DNA from: Basidiobolus meristosporus CBS 931.73
Lineage: Eukaryota; Basidiobolomycota; Basidiobolomycetes; Basidiobolales; Basidiobolaceae
Direction of reading: 5' to 3'
Assembly: GCA_002104905.1 (NCBI GenBank)
Contig: MCFE01000981.1
Location: 1-22,143 of the forward strand
Length of the DNA stretch: 22,143 bases
The translations under genes and the position numbers were made by a program. The notes under the pieces were generated by a model that saw only the letters and a list, made by a program, of their open reading frames with translations, made no database searches and was not told the origin of the DNA. This document shows, in pieces, positions 1-9,200 of the stretch (position 1 is the first letter of the stretch; each line of letters starts with the position of its first letter).

Positions 1-1
1 T

Positions 2-103
2 AGACCATTGCCTTCTGTGAGAGATGCGCTTGTTGCCACTTCAAAGTTGGATATTTCAGTGGAAACAGACATCAAGTATAGCAAAAGTAAATTTACAAAA
101 TAA
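2..103 (+). CDS. Possible 3' end of an upstream gene (33 codons, then TAA)
   Basis: An open frame enters from the left edge and ends at TAA (101-103). Its translation ends in a Lys/Ser-rich stretch (KYSKSKFTK). No domain is recognisable and 33 codons without a stop is weak evidence. It could equally be non-coding sequence. Confidence 0.2.
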   Translation, partial: RPLPSVRDALVATSKLDISVETDIKYSKSKFTK

Positions 104-431
104 AACGAGTAACATATTACTAGTTATACTCAGTCATTGGCATGTATGTACACACAGGAATAGCGGCCCTTGTCGCTGTACATAATGTCATTATTTGCAC
201 TGAAGAGAAATATGGGCAGTGGTGATAGAACCCTAGATATACACTGAGGCTGACATTCCAGTGCATGCGTCTTATATGTGTTACAGGTTTCCTCAATAAA
301 GTCATAAACGAATGCAAAACATGTATAATGTAATAAAACTCACTTTATGCCCTCCGTTTAACCTTATTATATAGCCTCCCATGCTATATAGCGGCCTATG
401 CAACCAACTTATTGCTCAGTTATTCTTCAGC
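104..431. promoter_or_regulatory. Upstream region of the small secreted protein gene, with two TATA-like boxes
   Basis: This stretch has no supportable gene; the only reading frame on the minus strand (120-317) starts at a non-ATG codon and has no recognisable features. Two TATATA motifs lie at 368-373 and 385-390, about 60 and 45 bases before the chosen ATG at 432, which fits a core promoter for that gene. This is a motif reading only. Confidence 0.35.
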
Positions 432-914
432 ATGCGCTCTACTACCATAGCAGTGATTCTAGACCTTGCCGCTCTTCAAGTTGCCGTTGCTGCCCCAATC
501 GGCTGTTCTTCTCCATGCACTCGCGAGTATAGAAGAGCTCATTATCGTAATTTACCATGTGCGCAGTATGCGAGCGATTGCTCCAAAAATATTCGAGTTT
601 TGCCTGTCGTTAAGACGGCCAATGTCCAGTCCCCGTTATTTCGACAGGTTTTCACCACGGTGACCAGAAAGCACGATAACCTGAACATTACTAATGCCAA
701 CAGCAACAAAGGCTTGAACGTCAAGTATCAAACAGCGCTCAGTCCTGAACTGGAGGGTGGGGCCAGCGCATTAGAATATGCCAAGCAAAAGGATGATAGT
801 TCTTCATATCCCTACGTTCTGATGCAGTCCACCCAAGATGTGCAATACACAGCCCCTGTAGCAGAGACGCAATGCGTAGAAGATTGCCCAGAGCAAAACG
901 CTCAGTACAATTAG
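432..914 (+). CDS. Small secreted protein with six cysteines, function unknown
   Basis: 160 codons, single exon. An upstream in-frame ATG exists at 381, but starting at 432 gives a clean signal peptide (MRSTTIAVILDLAALQVAVAA, about 21 residues, probable cut before PIG), so I prefer it. The mature chain has six cysteines in three close pairs: CX3C and CX6C near the N-terminus and CX3C near the C-terminus, with a Cys-free middle of roughly 100 residues containing an NIT glycosylation sequon. There are no further membrane segments and no GPI signal, so the product is expected to be secreted. I do not recognise a family. Two TATA-like boxes lie upstream and an AATAAA lies at 994. Size, secretion and paired cysteines resemble fungal small secreted or effector-like proteins, but that is inference only. 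Confidence 0.6.
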   Translation: MRSTTIAVILDLAALQVAVAAPIGCSSPCTREYRRAHYRNLPCAQYASDCSKNIRVLPVVKTANVQSPLFRQVFTTVTRKHDNLNITNANSNKGLNVKYQTALSPELEGGASALEYAKQKDDSSSYPYVLMQSTQDVQYTAPVAETQCVEDCPEQNAQYN

Positions 915-993
915 TATGATGACAATTGCGCCTAACTCAATGAGCTGAAAATGTAGGCAGTCATCACCACGCTACTACTGAAAATCTTCAATC

Positions 994-999
994 AATAAA
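994..999 (+). promoter_or_regulatory. AATAAA polyadenylation-type signal
   Basis: An AATAAA hexamer lies 80 bases after the stop codon of the secreted-protein gene at 914, a sensible distance for its mRNA 3' end. Based on motif and position only. Confidence 0.4.
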
Positions 1000-1300
1000 A
1001 TTCAAATGGCATTCTTATATTTGCCCTCACTTGTGATTAGCTTTAACTGTGCCTCCAGCGCTTTTTATTTGCACACACCTGTATCATTATCAGAACTGCG
1101 GGCATTAGTATTAGATATTCGCTTACGCACTAAATACTAACCCTCAGTCTTTAGTAATGCTGCCCACCACCGAAAAGTATGAAATTAGAGAGAATATTTA
1201 GACTTAGCTACTTAGTGATTGTTAGTATTGTGATATTTCCTCTTAAGGTTGCAGCAATCATTTTTGTGCAAGCCTCAAGAATATAATAAAAGTGAAGAGA

Positions 1301-1344
1301 CTGCGACCTGAATGCAGTGCCTTGGACCACTCGGCTACCTCACC
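1301..1344 (-). pseudogene. tRNA-Leu(CAG) 5' fragment (truncated tRNA pseudogene)
   Basis: Read on the minus strand from 1344, the sequence has the layout of a eukaryotic tRNA-Leu: a 7-base 5' acceptor arm (GGTGAGG), an A-box-like D arm (TAGCCGAGTGG...AAGGC), and an anticodon arm with loop TTCAGGT (anticodon CAG) closed by CTGCA/CGCAG, with one A-C mismatch. After 1301 homology stops: within the next 80 bases there is no long variable arm, no B box (GGTTCGANNCC) and no pairing 3' acceptor strand. Because the anticodon stem is intact on both sides, a normal tRNA intron does not explain the loss. It is a 5' half of a tRNA-Leu, either a retro-inserted tRNA piece or a truncated gene. A functional tRNA is not expected. 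Confidence 0.75.
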
Positions 1345-1873
1345 AGCTCGTACTTTACGAGTTTTCAATCAAGTATTCTTGAAGTACTGCCATCACTCGA
1401 AGCAAGCATCTTAAAGTATCTTCACCTAGTGCTTTTGTCGTTACCCATTAGCGTATTTTCATAATGAAGAAATGGCGATTGAATTTACGATCATTAACCC
1501 TCTAACCCTCCAACCCTCTACATGATAAATAAATCCAAGATCCCGGGTTTGGCAGTCTAAATTAAACTGAAAATCAATGGATGCCTCAAAGACGAAGAGC
1601 ATAGATCTTTTCCTAAGTAATGGTCAATAAGTTAGTAAGTTGTAAGCGGAGCAATTGTCTAAGACTTTTGGACTCGCAGAATTGGAGTTGAGCCAAATGT
1701 TTATTTGTTAGCTATATTGACTCTATCACTATTTGGAAATGATCCCAATTTTACATCATATCTAGATTCTGTGGTTTCCATTTCTGCGAATCTCACATTC
1801 CCTTCAAGGGACAAACCATATGGCACCAAATCTCAGCTCCTAGATAGATTACACATATTAGTAACTATGATCG

Positions 1874-1928
1874 CCCTACAATTACCCTACAATTACAATT
1901 ACCCTACGATTACCCTACGATTACCCTT
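1874..1928. repeat. 11-bp tandem repeat, about five copies
   Basis: Units of the form CCCTACAATTA / CCCTACGATTA follow each other at 1874, 1885, 1902 and 1913, with a 6-base partial unit at 1896-1901 and a partial unit at the end. The first units carry A and the last carry G at the same position, as in a small satellite that expanded in steps. No function is apparent. Confidence 0.8.
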
Positions 1929-2360
1929 ATTCCATGCTGATTGGGATTTCTTTGCACTAATCAGCGTGTCTCACCAACTGCTTGTTAGTAAGGTATGTCA
2001 CTGGCCGTTACTTGCCACATAAATTAGACTTTGGTGTGGTTGAAATACATGGCAAAGCAAGTGAGAGAGCCTTCAAAACATGGATACTCCCCACTGTTTT
2101 AGGTACTATAGCATACGCTCTCCCTCCTGTTACATTGCTTGAACCTTATACTTCTTTGCGGCATAAACCCCCCCCATCCGATCGCAGAAATTTTTGCAAA
2201 ATCTTGTAGGAATGCTGCTCTATATAGTTTGCAAATGGATTTGTCAGTCGGAATTTAATTGAGTAAATACTTGATCAGAGCCGTAAGTTGGAAGATTCTT
2301 CAGTGGAAAGTGCACCAATTACTGAAGAGCTTGAGACAAGCAAACCTTGTAGCAAGAACA

Positions 2361-2368
2361 TATATAAA
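2361..2368 (+). promoter_or_regulatory. TATA box of the glycosyltransferase gene
   Basis: TATATAAA lies about 49 bases upstream of the ATG at 2417. Motif and spacing suit a core promoter; nothing else is shown. Confidence 0.4.
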
Positions 2369-2416
2369 TTGGATATCTGTAAGCTAACAACGTCGTAAGC
2401 TTTTGGTGCACGCAAG

Positions 2417-3641
2417 ATGCTAAGTTTTCGTTTGCTTCTTTTGATTGTACTTGCTGCTGTGTCCTTGTCGGTTTTCTATTTATGCTTCCTAGGCCATCAT
2501 ACTGCTCCAGACTTGACAGGCATTCACCAACCGCAATTAGCTCACTCTTATGAAACATATCCGGAGTTTGCAGTTGCCCTGAAAACAGGAAGAGACGTAG
2601 TTGCCTCGCGATGCCCAATTCAAACCAGCACATTTCTCAGTCGGGTGAAAAATCTGATTGTAATTGCTGAATCATCAGAAGTCTCCCTTGGCGATATCCC
2701 TGTTTACGATGTGTACTCAAGCACACAAAAACCATATCGTAAATCACGTCGCAGCCCACAACTGGAGTATCTTGGAAACAAAACACACTCGCTCAAGAAA
2801 CGTGAAAGCGATGCCATTGTTATTGATCAAGACAGTCTAGGCTGGAAGCTGGACGCGCATAAGAACATTCCTGGGATGCGTCTCCTCTACGAGAAATTCC
2901 CAAATGCAGAATGGTATGTCATGCTTGACGACGACACATACGTTCTCTTTTCAAACCTTCAAAGGCGGATTAAAAGCCTGAATCTGAATCCAGCCGACCC
3001 CCATTATCTTGGATCAAGCACTGTTTTCACTGGGTGCGATGGCGTTACCTCGTTTGATGATAGCCCCTCCTTTGCCCATGGCGGCAGTGGAATAGTAGTG
3101 TCCAATGGGGCTGTGAAAAAGATGATGGAAATAGTCGACAACTGCATTCGATCGCTATCATGATTGTTGGGGTGGTGATATTCGTCTAGCTCTCTGTCTG
3201 AGAGATGCTGGTGTTTTACTTCAAGGCCAAAGTGGATTCCATTCAGATCCACCAAATACGAAATTCTCCTTCAAAGATCGAGACCCGTGTGAGAGACCCA
3301 TTACTTTCCACCATTTACTACCACATCAGGTTCAACTACTGTATGAAGCTGACAAGAAAATGCATGGAGATGTTACCTATTCGGATGTGGTGGACCGTTT
3401 TAGCCGCTTGAAGAGCAACATTACCAGTCAACACGATCGACCAGGCCATGACTACAAGACATTGACTATCAGCTTAGCCGAGTGTCAGGCGCAATGTGAA
3501 AACGACAAACTATGTCAGTCCTGGTCACACTCCAATGGGAGTTGCAAACTGAAAGATTCAATGCCCGACATGACTGAGGTTAAAGACGAGAAGACATTTA
3601 CAAACAGCTACCCATTGCATTATACCTGCGCCAACAGATGA
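2417..3641 (+). CDS. Fringe/GT31-like glycosyltransferase with PAN-like C-terminus, frame broken by one base
   Basis: Read across one frame break this is about 407 residues. Residues 4-25 form an uncleaved signal anchor, giving a type II Golgi/ER protein with a lumenal catalytic domain. The domain carries the metal-binding acidic motif (DDD at 171-173, within WYVMLDDDTYVLF), the Fringe-type stretch from YLGSS to FAHGGSGIVVS, and, after the break, CWGGDIRLALCLRDAGV. The C-terminus has a Cys-rich PAN/apple-like segment (CQAQC...CQSW...C), probably a carbohydrate or protein contact module. Such enzymes add a sugar in beta-1,3 linkage; donor and acceptor cannot be read. The first frame stops at 3161-3163. 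Homology resumes in the next frame from 3156, as if one base near 3155 were extra. No intron fits. The remaining 160 codons are undamaged, so this is either a very recent mutation or a sequence error. Confidence 0.8.
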
Positions 3642-4400
3642 ATCCACCCTTTTGCTAGTCAACAGCCATCAATCATACGTATAGACTAGTTGAATATTTT
3701 CAGTGCTTTGGTAAGTAGCTCCCAGGGTTAATTTGTATATTTATAAATTGAAAGGCAGCCTAACAATTCCTGTCTTGATAAATGTTGCAACTACTATCCA
3801 AGCCACACCTAGTCTCAAACTACTGCCAGCTGGGACAAAGATGCGGTAATACGCTTCACTTAAAGGTCATTTTCACGTAGTAATGAAAGATGATCGGGCA
3901 GTCCCAGCCAAAACCACATAAGTGATTATACCAAGCGATTGTACCCTACCCAATCCATGTCCAGCATGTCTGCAGCTATCTTACCCCATATTTGGTAGAT
4001 TGTCATCCCACAATGAGACGTATTATAGATAAGATGTTGCGGATGTACCGTTTTGGCTGCTTGATTGTTTTGAGAAACTGAGGATACCAGAATAACTGGA
4101 TTGGATGCCTTTTTTTGCACTAGGTTACTTCCCTCATTTGCGCAAAGTTGCCTTCCAAAGTATGAAAATTTCTCTGGCTTATCATAACAATAGAGAGATC
4201 GGCGCCACTAACATATCATATACTTTCCAATTACTATGGCATCAGCTTTATACACACCGCATTTCATGGCTAGCAATGTTAATGAGCAATATTAATGCTG
4301 AATTACCGTATAGTAAGAATACTCAAGGAGCAATCACTCAATTTTACTTCCCTTCCTCTGAGCATGCATCGATGATTTGTTAGCTTTCGTTGAATCAATG
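3642..4400. other. Intergenic stretch, nothing recognisable
   Basis: About 760 bases between the glycosyltransferase and the first LTR remnant. Open frames at 3926-4120 (minus) and 4105-4383 (plus) overlap end to end and show no domain, signal peptide or composition that supports a protein. I see no RNA gene or repeat. Confidence 0.5.
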
Positions 4401-4500
4401 TAGTATTATAAATATCACTTATACATTAAATAAATAGCCAAGTGAAAACTGCATAACCCATTTGCTCTCCCAGTCACTTCCAATAGCTTCAAAACTTGTA
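4401..4500 (+). repeat. Decayed LTR remnant (3' part), plus orientation
   Basis: This aligns by eye with the last ~100 bases of the copia-family LTR: TATAAATA..., a TACATT(A/C)AATAAAT stretch, AAGTGAAAAC, then CTCCCAGTCACTTCCAATA and a decayed end. Many substitutions indicate an old copy. The 5' part of the LTR is not recognisable upstream. Confidence 0.65.
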
Positions 4501-4847
4501 TAAAAATATATGTTATCCAAAAGTTTGCACATTTGCAAATCCACCTAAGCTCTGACAATATATTTCTGAGGCTAGGACTCTCACTTATATGCTGTAGTAG
4601 AATGTTCCTTGCATTTACATATTCAAAGCAATGAATGTGGCACTTGAGCTGTATATTTCAAATTATTAAAGCTACAAAATTGCCAAGGAGTAATTGTGCC
4701 ATTCCCAACCCTGAAGATTCAGGGCTTGGGAGATATATGAGTGTGAGCTATATAAAAAATATTATTGCTTGTACTACCAAAGATTTCATCTCAATACCCA
4801 ACATGCCAATTGTGTTGACTGCATTTTGTGTTTAATCCACTGCAAAG
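4501..4847. other. Intergenic stretch between LTR pieces
   Basis: AT-rich sequence with no supportable gene. The frame at 4635-4835 has no recognisable feature. Bases 4843-4847 (CAAAG) are the left copy of the target-site duplication of the next LTR. Confidence 0.5.
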
Positions 4848-5511
4848 TGTTGTAAGAGTCTTGGAGATATTGGAAGTGATTGGGTGGACAAGTAGATTAT
4901 GTGGTTTTCACTTAATGATTTATTGAATGTAAAAGTAGTATTTATACTTTTACCTGGTCTTGGCATTACAAAAACGTAGAATAGGTTAAGGAAGGTCCCA
5001 AGAACATGTGTGCAAAGTTTGGGGCTGTTTGGACAACTTATCTAATTTTCATATTCTGGGTAAATATTCTAAGTAAATTCCGACAAGGAATTTGGTCAGT
5101 ATTCTCTAGGATTTGAAGGTAATGATCTTGTTGTAAAAATTTGTATTTCCACCTAAATATTCACCTAACTTAGTCACTTAGATCATCACCTTCAAATCCT
5201 AGAGAATACTGACCAAATTCCTTGTCGGAATTTACTTAGAATATTTACCCAGAATATGAAAATTAGATAAGTTGTCCAAACAGCCCCAAACTTTGCACAC
5301 ATGTTCTTGGACCTTCCTTAACCTATTCTACGTTTTGTAATGCAAGACCAGGTAAAAGTATAAATACTACTTTTACATTCAATAAATCATTAAGTGAATC
5401 CACATAATCTACTTGTCCTCCCAATCTCTCCAAATATCTCCAAGACTCCTACACAGATCTAAGTGACTAAGTTAGGTGAATGTTTAGGTGGAATTACAAA
5501 TTTTTACAACA
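4848..5511 (-). repeat. Solo LTR 'A' (minus orientation), interrupted by a second LTR
   Basis: On the minus strand this starts TGTTGTAAAAATTT (at 5511) and ends ..TCTTACAACA (at 4848), the family's TG..CA ends. It is flanked by a perfect 5-bp target duplication, CAAAG at 4843-4847 and 5512-5516. Removing the inserted LTR (5129-5455) and one copy of the 5-bp duplication it made leaves a 332-bp LTR. There is no internal region, so it is a solo LTR left by recombination between the two LTRs of a former element. Confidence 0.85.
5129..5455 (+). repeat. Solo LTR 'B' (plus orientation), nested inside LTR A
   Basis: A 327-bp LTR running TGTTGTAAAAATTT...TACACA, flanked by a 5-bp target duplication GATCT (5124-5128 and 5456-5460), inserted in the opposite orientation into LTR A. 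The final bases read CTACACA rather than TTACAACA, a small decay at the end. A and B are nearly identical and carry the same subtype features (no 17-base insert near the middle). Together they form a long near-palindrome that could fold into a hairpin or cruciform. Confidence 0.85.
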
Positions 5512-5632
5512 CAAAGCTCTGTGTTTTGAGGAGCTTCTATCCCAGAAAATACACAATGCTCTGGGCAGGACTGGAAGCAATCAGGAGAGCAAGAATAGCA
5601 TTGTAGCAATCACTTGTTGCTCAAATAGGCTT

Positions 5633-5879
5633 TGCTGTAAGAGTCTTGGTGATACTGGTAGTGATTGGTAGAGCAAGTAGATTTTGCAAAGCAAGCACAT
5701 AGAATATGTCTAGGAAGGTCCCAAGAGCATGTGTGCAAATTCTGGGGCTGTTTGGACAACTTTGAGATGTTTCATGTTCTGTGTACCTGATGTTTTGATG
5801 AAAATATTCAAAGTAAATCTGACATGAAACTTGCTCAGAATTCTCTAAGATTTCTTGGTAAAGATCTAAGTGACTAAAC
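5633..5879 (-). repeat. LTR 'C' (minus orientation), diverged and interrupted by the copia element
   Basis: From TGCTGTAAGAGTCTTGG at 5633 this follows the reversed LTR, with many substitutions and a deletion of the TATA/polyadenylation segment. It breaks off at 5879 inside what would be the first 50 bases of the LTR, exactly where the copia element begins with TGTTG. The rest of C should lie beyond the copia 3' end but is absent there, which points to a later deletion. Confidence 0.7.
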
Positions 5880-6227
5880 TGTTGTAAAAATTTGTATTTT
5901 CACCTAAATATTCACCTAACTTAGTCACTTAGATCATCACCTTCAAATCCTAAAGAATACTGACCAAATTCCTTGTCGGGATTTACTTAGAATATTTTCA
6001 CCAAAATACCAGGTACCCAGAACATGATAATTCTCAAAGTTGTCCAAACAGCCCAAACTTTGCACACATGCTCTTGGGACCTTGCTTAACCAATTCTACG
6101 TGTTTGTAATGCCAAGATCAGGTAAAAGTATAAATACTACTTTTACATTCAATAAATCATTAAGTGAAAACCACATAATCTACTTGTTCTCCCAATCACT
6201 TCCAATATCTCCAAGACTCTTACAACA
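5880..6227 (+). repeat. 5' LTR of the copia element
   Basis: 348 bp, TGTTG...CAACA with 5-base terminal inverted repeats. It carries a TATA-containing hairpin (6122-6146), an AATAAA at 6151-6156 as a likely polyadenylation signal, and ends immediately before the primer-binding site. Compared with LTRs A, B and E it has an extra ~17 bases near 6000-6016 (a TTCACCAAAATACC-containing insert), marking a separate subtype. Confidence 0.88.
6122..6146 (+). promoter_or_regulatory. Probable LTR promoter: TATA motif inside a perfect hairpin
   Basis: GTAAAAGTA and TACTTTTAC are perfect 9-base inverted repeats separated by TAAATAC, so the TATAAATA motif sits across the loop and stem. The same arrangement is kept in LTR A, LTR B and LTR E. 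AATAAA follows only 5 bases later. The promoter role is inferred from motif and position. Confidence 0.55.
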
Positions 6228-6240
6228 GGTTATGAGCCCC
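6228..6240 (+). other. Primer-binding site matching the anticodon arm of initiator tRNA-Met
   Basis: GGTTATGAGCCCC begins directly after the LTR. Its reverse complement, GGGGCTCATAACC, matches the anticodon arm of eukaryotic initiator tRNA-Met (CUCAUAA loop), not a tRNA 3' end. Drosophila copia and yeast Ty5 are known to prime from a half initiator tRNA-Met in this way. The ATG of this site (6232-6234) is in frame with gag. Confidence 0.75.
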
Positions 6241-9200
6241 AAGCTGTCACTCTCTGCAATGTCTACTACTGCTATTACTGGAATTTTTCCCTCTGCTGAA
6301 AAGTTGGATGGATCTAACTACCAAGTGTGGAAGGTGAAGATGAAGATGCTGCTACAAGAAAGAGGCCTTTGGGATATTATCATGGGAGAAGAATGCCCTC
6401 CTAAAAACATGGGAGAGGAAGCCTTAAAGTACCAGAAGAAAGAACAAAGTGCCTTTAACTGCATTTGCCTTAACGTCAAGGACAAATTGCTGATTCAATG
6501 CTCAAGAGCAAAAACAGCAAAGAATGCCTGGAAAGCATTGGAAGACACCTCCCGGTCCTGTTCAGCTGCCATGAAAATGTATCTGAGACAAAAATTCTTT
6601 ACTACAAAGATGCTGCCAGGAGAAGAAATGAAAAATCTAATTAACAGAATTACCCTGCTGGTAGATGAGATGGAATCTGTGGGCGTACCAACTACTGATG
6701 AGGATGTGATAGTTACCATCCTGAATAGCCTGACAGACAAGTTTCAGGGCCTTGTATCAGCCCTAGAGTCCAGAACTGAAGATTTGACCTTAAATTATGT
6801 ATATGGAAGGCTCCTGAATGAGGAATTAAGAAACTCAAGCACCAATAAGAAGGAAGAAGAAAATGCTTTAATAAGCAATGATAACCAACAAAGGAGGTAC
6901 CCAAGACCCTACAAAGGCAACAGCAACCTATTTTGCAACTACTGCAAAAGGAAAGGACACACATCAGACTGGTGTCTCAAAAAGAAAGATATTTAGCAAA
7001 AGAAACCTGAATATGGAAATGCTGCAACAACTGAAGATAGACTATTCATATCTGCACTAAATATGACCACAAATAAGGATTCTCAGACATGGTATATTGA
7101 CTCTGGAGCTTCTCAACACTTTACACACCAAAAAGAACTTTTTACCCAATATCAAGAAATTCCAATTAAGCAGGTTTTCATGGGTGACAATAGAACACTT
7201 GATGCAGTGGGAGAAGGAACTATCCAAGTAAACCTTAGAAGCAGTGAAGGAAGCCATACACTGACCTTTAAAGAAGTACTCTATGTACCAGAAATAGCCA
7301 AGAACCTACTCTCTGTAAGCAAGGCCACAGCAGAAGGACTCAGTTTCAGTTTTGACAATTCTGGATGCAGGATCACTGATCAAAATGGTGCCCATATTGC
7401 TTCAGGCATCAGAGATCAGAATCTATACAAGTTGAATTATATTCCATCATATCTGGAAGCCAATATAAGTAACTTAAATGAAGAAACACCAATGCTTTGG
7501 CACAGGAGATTTGGGCACATCAATTTTGATTATTTGCGTAAAATGATCAAAGATCAGCTAATTTCTGGAGTGAAAATTGATCCCCCAGCTAATCTGGAGC
7601 ACTGTGAAGCCTGCATATATGGGAAACAAGCCAGACAACCGTTCAAGAGCTCTGGGTTAATCAAAACTAAGAAAAAATTAGATCTAATTCACTCAGATCT
7701 GTGTGGACCTATGCAAAATTTATCCTTAGGCTGAATGAAGTATTTAATCACTTTTATTGATGATTAAACAAGATACACATGGGTCTACTTCATGGAGAGA
7801 AAGGAAGAAGCTCTGTCTAAGTTCAGGGAGTTTAAAGCCATGATGGAGAGAGAAACTAGTGAAAAAATCAAGAAAATACGCTCTGACAATGGTGGAGAAT
7901 TTACCTCAAAACTCTTCATCCACTTCTGCAAAATTCATGGGATAAAGCAAGAGACTACTGTACCATACTCCCCACAGCAAAATGGAGTAGCAGAATGAGC
8001 TAACAGATCAATAATTGATATGGCAAGATCTATGATCCATGATCCAAAATTATCCTATGATTTTTGGGCGGGATCAGTTGCCACTGCTGTATATCTTAGA
8101 AATAGGAGTTATAACAGAATACTTTGTGATTCTACTCCATTTGAAGCATGGTATGGATACAGACCAAGTGCAGAACATCTAAGGATATTTGGGTGTACAG
8201 CATATGCCAAAAAACTGGCCGGAAATCTGTCAAAATTTGAGCCAAAAAGTGTAAAATGCATATTTTTGGGCTACTGCAATGAGAGTAAGGCATACATACT
8301 CTACAATACAGAAGCAAAGAAGCTTATCAAGTCCAGGGATGTGTTGTTTGATGAAAAATCAAAATTTTCACAAAAAATAACATCAGATGATGACAAAAAT
8401 CTGATCTCAAGTCCACCAATTGTCAGGATTGAATCAGAGCAAAACAATGAAAATTTTTTCACTCCAGAGGACTCTACAACCATGGTTCAGCCAGAATCAA
8501 TGCCCAGGAATATCCCAGAAGTGATCATTCCAGTTTCAAATGCCTGGAGATCAAATCGGACAAGAAATAGCCCAAATTACTATATCAACAAGGGTACAAA
8601 CTTAGCCTATGCCTATTCAGTCCATATTGATGAACCCCAGACTGTAAAAGAGGCCCTAAATAGCCCTCAGACAAAGTTTTGGAGATCTGCAATGACTGAG
8701 GAATATTAGACACTGATGGAAAATCAAACTTGGGACTTAGTCAAATTACCAATCAACCAAAAATCAATTGGATGCAGATGGGTCTTCAAGACAAAATACA
8801 AGGCTGATGGTACAATTGAGAGATACAAAGCAAGACTTGTAGCCAAAGGATACTCTCAAACAAAAGGACATGACTATACTGAGACCTTTGCACTGGTAGC
8901 CAAGTTTAATTCCATCAGATTAATTTTGGCTATTGCAGCAAAATATAAGTTTTTTATTCATCAAATGGATGTAAAAACTGCATTTTTGAATGGAGAACTT
9001 GATGAGGACGTGTATATGGACCAGCCTGATGGGTTTATTGACCAAGATAACCCCCATTTGGTCTGCAAGCTTAAAAAGTCACTATATGGTCTCAAACAAT
9101 CTCCAAGAGCCTGGAATTGCAAGATAGATTCTTATTTGAAATCTTTGAGTTTCAAAAGAAGTAATGCTGACTATAATATATACTATAAGCCAGATAGAGC

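Larger units (their letters stand above)
1000..2360. other. Intergenic stretch without a supportable gene
   Basis: About 1.36 kb with no gene I can support. It holds a tRNA-Leu 5' fragment on the minus strand (1301-1344), a short run of CCCTCTAA/CCCTCCAA-type units around 1497-1520, and an 11-bp tandem array (1874-1928). Open frames at 1705-2022 and 1982-2209 lack any recognisable domain, and the first runs through the tandem array, so I leave them out. Confidence 0.6.

Noticed and set aside
1705-2209. Overlapping open frames of 105 and 75 codons
   Set aside because: The first runs through the 11-bp tandem array, neither has a domain or promoter, and they overlap in different frames.
3926-4383. 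Open frames of 64 and 92 codons on opposite strands
   Set aside because: No recognisable domain, signal or codon pattern; the lengths are expected by chance in AT-rich DNA.
4848-5511. A single foldback or MITE-like element with long inverted repeats
   Set aside because: Two independent 5-bp duplications (CAAAG outside, GATCT inside) are better explained by one LTR inserted into another.
6994-6996. TAG at the gag-pol boundary as a programmed read-through stop
   Set aside because: The following CAA resembles read-through contexts, but four other in-frame stops show the element is decayed, so a special role for this one is not supported.
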